From Thermodesulfovibrio sp. (lineage in GTDB: Bacteria > Nitrospirota > Thermodesulfovibrionia > Thermodesulfovibrionales > Thermodesulfovibrionaceae): a stretch of 15,343 bases of DNA. Numbering within the stretch: position 1 is the stretch's first letter; every line of letters starts with the position of its first letter. The notes beneath the pieces are model-generated. The model was given only the letters and a program-made list of their open reading frames with translations, was not told where the DNA came from and searched no databases. Location: positions 346-15,688 of the forward strand of contig JAOAGU010000019.1 in the NCBI GenBank assembly GCA_026415595.1. The letters run 5' to 3'. Below are positions 13,262-15,343 of this stretch, in pieces. Made by a program: the position numbers and the translations under genes.

Positions 13262-14019
13262 AATCTCTCTTTCTGTCTTTCTCTAACAAAAGCTTCAAGC
13301 TTAGCTCTTAAATAGTATGGATTCATTCCAGCTTCTATACCGAGTATTCCCTCTATCATCAGTTCCATTAGAATAACTTCCTCTTCAATCTTGTTAATAA
13401 TTCTTTTACTAATTGGAATGAATATTAAGTTAGCCGAACCAACTCCATAGATTGTGGCAACAAAAGCAGTCGCTATACCTACACCTATTTTTGTAGGATC
13501 TGTTACATTTTTTAAAACATGTATGAGTCCCAATATAGCTCCGATTATTCCTATTGTTGGAGCATATCCTCCAGCAGATTCAAAAACCTTAGAAGCCCTT
13601 TTCATCATATCCTCATAAGCCAATATTTCTCTCTCTAATGCATCTTTTATTAGGTCACTATTTAATCCATCAATTATATAAGCAAGACCTCTTCGTAAAA
13701 AGGGGTCTTTCACATTTATCAACTCATTCTGCAAAGCTAATAAACCTCTTCTCCTTGCGAGAATAAGTAATTCGAGTATTGTATCAATTGTGTCTTCGTA
13801 AGAAAGTTTTTTATTGAAAAATATTAATTTTAGGGAATTTATTGCAATTTTTAAATCCTTCATAGGAAAACTGAGTAAAACAGCACCGAATGTGCCACCA
13901 AATACAATGACCGCAGCAGCGATCTGGACTAAATGACCTGTTGTACCTCCTTCAACAAGATTACCAACAATAATAGCACCTAAACCTATGATTAATCCCA
14001 ATAGTGCAATTAAATCCAT
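13258..14019 (-). CDS. Second stator protein MotA (MotP/PomA-like, 253 residues)
   Basis: Stator channel subunit of the shorter class seen in Bacillus MotP and Vibrio PomA. It begins MDLIALLGLIIGLGAIIVGN, as those proteins do, with membrane segments near 2-20, 33-52, 152-170 and 181-203. A basic patch ARRRG at 88-92 and Glu99 occupy the FliG-contacting region. Pro154 (GYAPTIGIIGAILG) and Pro202 match the conserved channel prolines. It is the first gene of the minus-strand stator operon, 64 bp from divergent miaA, and overlaps motB2 by ATGA. The upstream sequence has only a weak AGG before the ATG. Confidence 0.93.
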   Translation of the reverse strand: MDLIALLGLIIGLGAIIVGNLVEGGTTGHLVQIAAAVIVFGGTFGAVLLSFPMKDLKIAINSLKLIFFNKKLSYEDTIDTILELLILARRRGLLALQNELINVKDPFLRRGLAYIIDGLNSDLIKDALEREILAYEDMMKRASKVFESAGGYAPTIGIIGAILGLIHVLKNVTDPTKIGVGIATAFVATIYGVGSANLIFIPISKRIINKIEEEVILMELMIEGILGIEAGMNPYYLRAKLEAFVRERQKERL

Positions 14020-14027
14020 TACCTAAA

Positions 14028-14056
14028 AGTATATAATTATTTAATTCTTAAATCAA
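14028..14056 (-). promoter_or_regulatory. Candidate promoter for the stator operon
   Basis: On the minus strand TTGATT (14056-14051, four of six to TTGACA) and TATACT (14033-14028, five of six to TATAAT) are exactly 17 nt apart. The -10 box ends 8 nt before the motA2 ATG, so the transcript would have almost no leader. No sigma-28 (FliA) element of the GCCGATAA kind is visible in this gap. Confidence 0.4.
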
Positions 14057-14069
14057 GTGGTTCAGAGTT

Positions 14070-14075
14070 TATAAT
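14070..14075 (+). promoter_or_regulatory. -10-like box immediately upstream of miaA
   Basis: A perfect TATAAT ends 8 nt before the miaA ATG. There is no Shine-Dalgarno sequence between it and the start codon, and only poor -35 candidates lie upstream (14047-14053). If functional, miaA mRNA would be essentially leaderless. Confidence 0.3.
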
Positions 14076-14083
14076 AAATAGTT

Positions 14084-15028
14084 ATGAAAAATTCGGTTTT
14101 AATTCTTTTAGGTCCTACAGCAGTAGGTAAAACTGAAATATCTATACATCTTGCCAAATTATTAAAAACTGAGATAATAAGTTCTGATTCCATGCAAATT
14201 TATAAATTTATGGATATAGGGACTGCTAAGCCTTCATTTGAGCAGCGTAAGGAAGTATCTCATCATATGATTGACATTGTTGAACCATGGGAATATTTCA
14301 GTACAGGTGAGTACATAGATAGAGTTAGAATTATTATTCAAAAATTACTTGAGCTTGGTAAAATCCCTTTAATTGCGGGAGGTACAGGACTTTATTTAAG
14401 AGCAATGACAGAGGGAATTTTTGAAGGAGCAGATGCGGATTGGAAATTGAGAAAAGAACTTATTGAAAAGGAAAAAAAAAGTCCTGGTTATCTTTATGAA
14501 TTGTTAAGGGAAGTTGATCCTGAAGCATCTGGAAAAATAAATCCTAAAGACCTAAGAAGAACCATAAGAGCATTAGAAGTTTTTTTCAAGGAAAAGAAAA
14601 GTATAAGCGATATACAAAAAAAATTTACTAAACCTTTACCATATGATTTCATTAAAATTGGTATTACTCGAGACAGAAAAGAGCTCTATCAAAGAATAGA
14701 AAAAAGAGTTGATTTAATGATAAAAGAGGGCTTAATAGAAGAAGTTAATAAAATATTGAAATTAATTAAAAAAAACAGTGACAGAATTGACAGACCAATT
14801 CCCTCATTGCAAGCAATCGGATATAAGGAAGTAGCAGGATATCTTGCTGATTTGTATAGCCTTGAGGAAGCCATAAGATTAATAAAAAAAAGAACCAAAA
14901 TGTATGCAAAGAGACAATACACATGGTTTAGGAGAGAAAGTGACATCATATGGGTTGATATCACTAATAGGTCTGATTATGAAAAAATAGCTGAGGAAGT
15001 TTTAGAAATAATCAAATTAAAAATCTAA
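14084..15028 (+). CDS. miaA: tRNA dimethylallyltransferase MiaA
   Basis: Adds a dimethylallyl group to A37 of tRNAs reading codons that start with U. The 314-residue protein has the P-loop GPTAVGKT (10-17), the substrate-binding SSDSMQIYKFMDIGTAKP (33-50) with Asp35, the IAGGTGLYLRAM segment, the AIGYKEVAGYL region and the C-terminal KRQYTWFRRE, all in normal order and length. The start is the ATG directly before the conserved N-terminus; no ribosome binding site is evident. It stands alone on the plus strand, divergent from the stator operon, and its last 12 bp overlap the end of the opposing DUF255 gene. Confidence 0.97.
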   Translation: MKNSVLILLGPTAVGKTEISIHLAKLLKTEIISSDSMQIYKFMDIGTAKPSFEQRKEVSHHMIDIVEPWEYFSTGEYIDRVRIIIQKLLELGKIPLIAGGTGLYLRAMTEGIFEGADADWKLRKELIEKEKKSPGYLYELLREVDPEASGKINPKDLRRTIRALEVFFKEKKSISDIQKKFTKPLPYDFIKIGITRDRKELYQRIEKRVDLMIKEGLIEEVNKILKLIKKNSDRIDRPIPSLQAIGYKEVAGYLADLYSLEEAIRLIKKRTKMYAKRQYTWFRRESDIIWVDITNRSDYEKIAEEVLEIIKLKI

Positions 15029-15343
15029 GATTGAATTTATTATCTTGTTCTTATCATTTGTAGGAGATTGGCACATAAAATTTTCACACAGATAATAGGT
15101 GGGTTTTTCATTAATGGGTGCTAAATCTATTATTTTATTATGAATTTTTTCCATAAGAGAGTCCTTTAATAAGGGAAGAAAAGAGGGAAGAAAAGTTTTT
15201 TGGATATTTCTTAAAAATTCTATCTCTTCATCAATTGAATTAAATGGAACGGCAATTAATTCAATTGAGCCATTAACCAATAAATCAAGAGATATTATGG
15301 AGAAAACATGGGATGAAGGAAATTGTTCTATACTATTACTGAA
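15017..15343 (-). CDS. C-terminal end of a DUF255/YyaL-type thioredoxin-like protein, partial
   Basis: The minus-strand frame is open from the right edge of the window to a stop at 15019-15017, 108 codons of a gene whose start lies beyond the window. The closing segment KPTYYLCENFMCQSP resembles the conserved C-terminal GKPTAYVCENxxCxxP motif of YyaL/SSP411 proteins, which combine an N-terminal thioredoxin-like domain with an alpha-barrel domain. The earlier NGSIELIAVPFNS and the FLPxxxxL stretch also fit that tail. Function in bacteria is poorly known. Internal TTG or ATG codons are not taken as starts, because the frame continues without a stop to the edge. The gene overlaps miaA tail to tail by 12 bp. 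Confidence 0.65.
   Translation of the reverse strand, partial: FSNSIEQFPSSHVFSIISLDLLVNGSIELIAVPFNSIDEEIEFLRNIQKTFLPSFLPLLKDSLMEKIHNKIIDLAPINEKPTYYLCENFMCQSPTNDKNKIINSILDF

Noticed and set aside
11212..14019. Two motAB pairs as a recent tandem duplication
   Set aside because: The pairs differ in length, membrane-helix sequence and subfamily style, so they are old paralogues or of separate origin.
10431..15028. Tail-to-tail gene overlaps (lipid kinase/motB1, miaA/DUF255) as signs of antisense regulation
   Set aside because: Overlaps of 23 and 12 bp are common in compact genomes and need no special explanation.

Overview
The window is AT-rich, gene-dense bacterial chromosome with short intergenic gaps. 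It holds core metabolic genes, a flagellar stator locus and strongly Lys/Glu-rich proteins. The gene set (radical-SAM tetrapyrrole enzyme beside hemE, BioW-type biotin synthesis, an anaerobe-style BioB, a LeuT-like symporter, two stator pairs) suggests an anaerobic, probably thermophilic bacterium of the Thermodesulfovibrio (Nitrospirota) kind. That assignment is an impression from gene content and protein style; no search was run. I see no mobile elements, CRISPR arrays, rRNA or tRNA genes.

Layout. (1) 1-2412, plus strand: a probable last few codons of fabD, then fabG, acpP and fabF, the elongation core of type II fatty acid synthesis. (2) 2559-6270, minus strand, transcribed right to left: a SPASM radical-SAM protein of the AhbD/NirJ type, hemE, purN, rsmD, coaD. 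The genes overlap or nearly touch and look like one operon mixing tetrapyrrole, purine, rRNA-methylation and CoA functions. (3) 6355-10453, plus strand: a LeuT-like sodium symporter, bioB, bioW and a diacylglycerol-kinase-family lipid kinase, with 13 nt, a 14-nt overlap and an ATGA overlap at the three junctions. (4) 10431-14019, minus strand: motA2-motB2-pilZ-motA1-motB1, two different flagellar stator pairs with a c-di-GMP-receptor-type PilZ gene between them. (5) 14084-15028, plus strand: miaA, divergent from the stator operon. (6) 15017-15343, minus strand: the C-terminal end of a DUF255/YyaL-type thioredoxin-like protein running off the window.

How the genes work together. FabG, AcpP and FabF act on acyl-ACP. 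BioW activates free pimelate to pimeloyl-CoA and BioB closes the biotin ring; bioF, bioA and bioD are not here. HemE makes coproporphyrinogen III, and the adjacent radical-SAM enzyme probably acts on a later or parallel tetrapyrrole. CoaD makes dephospho-CoA, the precursor of the CoA that BioW uses and of the AcpP prosthetic group. The stator operon suggests a motor able to use two stator types, with PilZ a candidate c-di-GMP input.

Nothing here is a clearly unknown system. The points most worth a second look are the PilZ gene between two divergent stator pairs, the BioB that has Ser where classical enzymes have a cluster-ligating Cys, the LeuT-like/bioB/bioW/lipid-kinase unit, the radical-SAM/hemE pairing, and several transcription-unit starts that lack a Shine-Dalgarno sequence but have a -10-like box 6-8 nt before the ATG, as in leaderless mRNAs.
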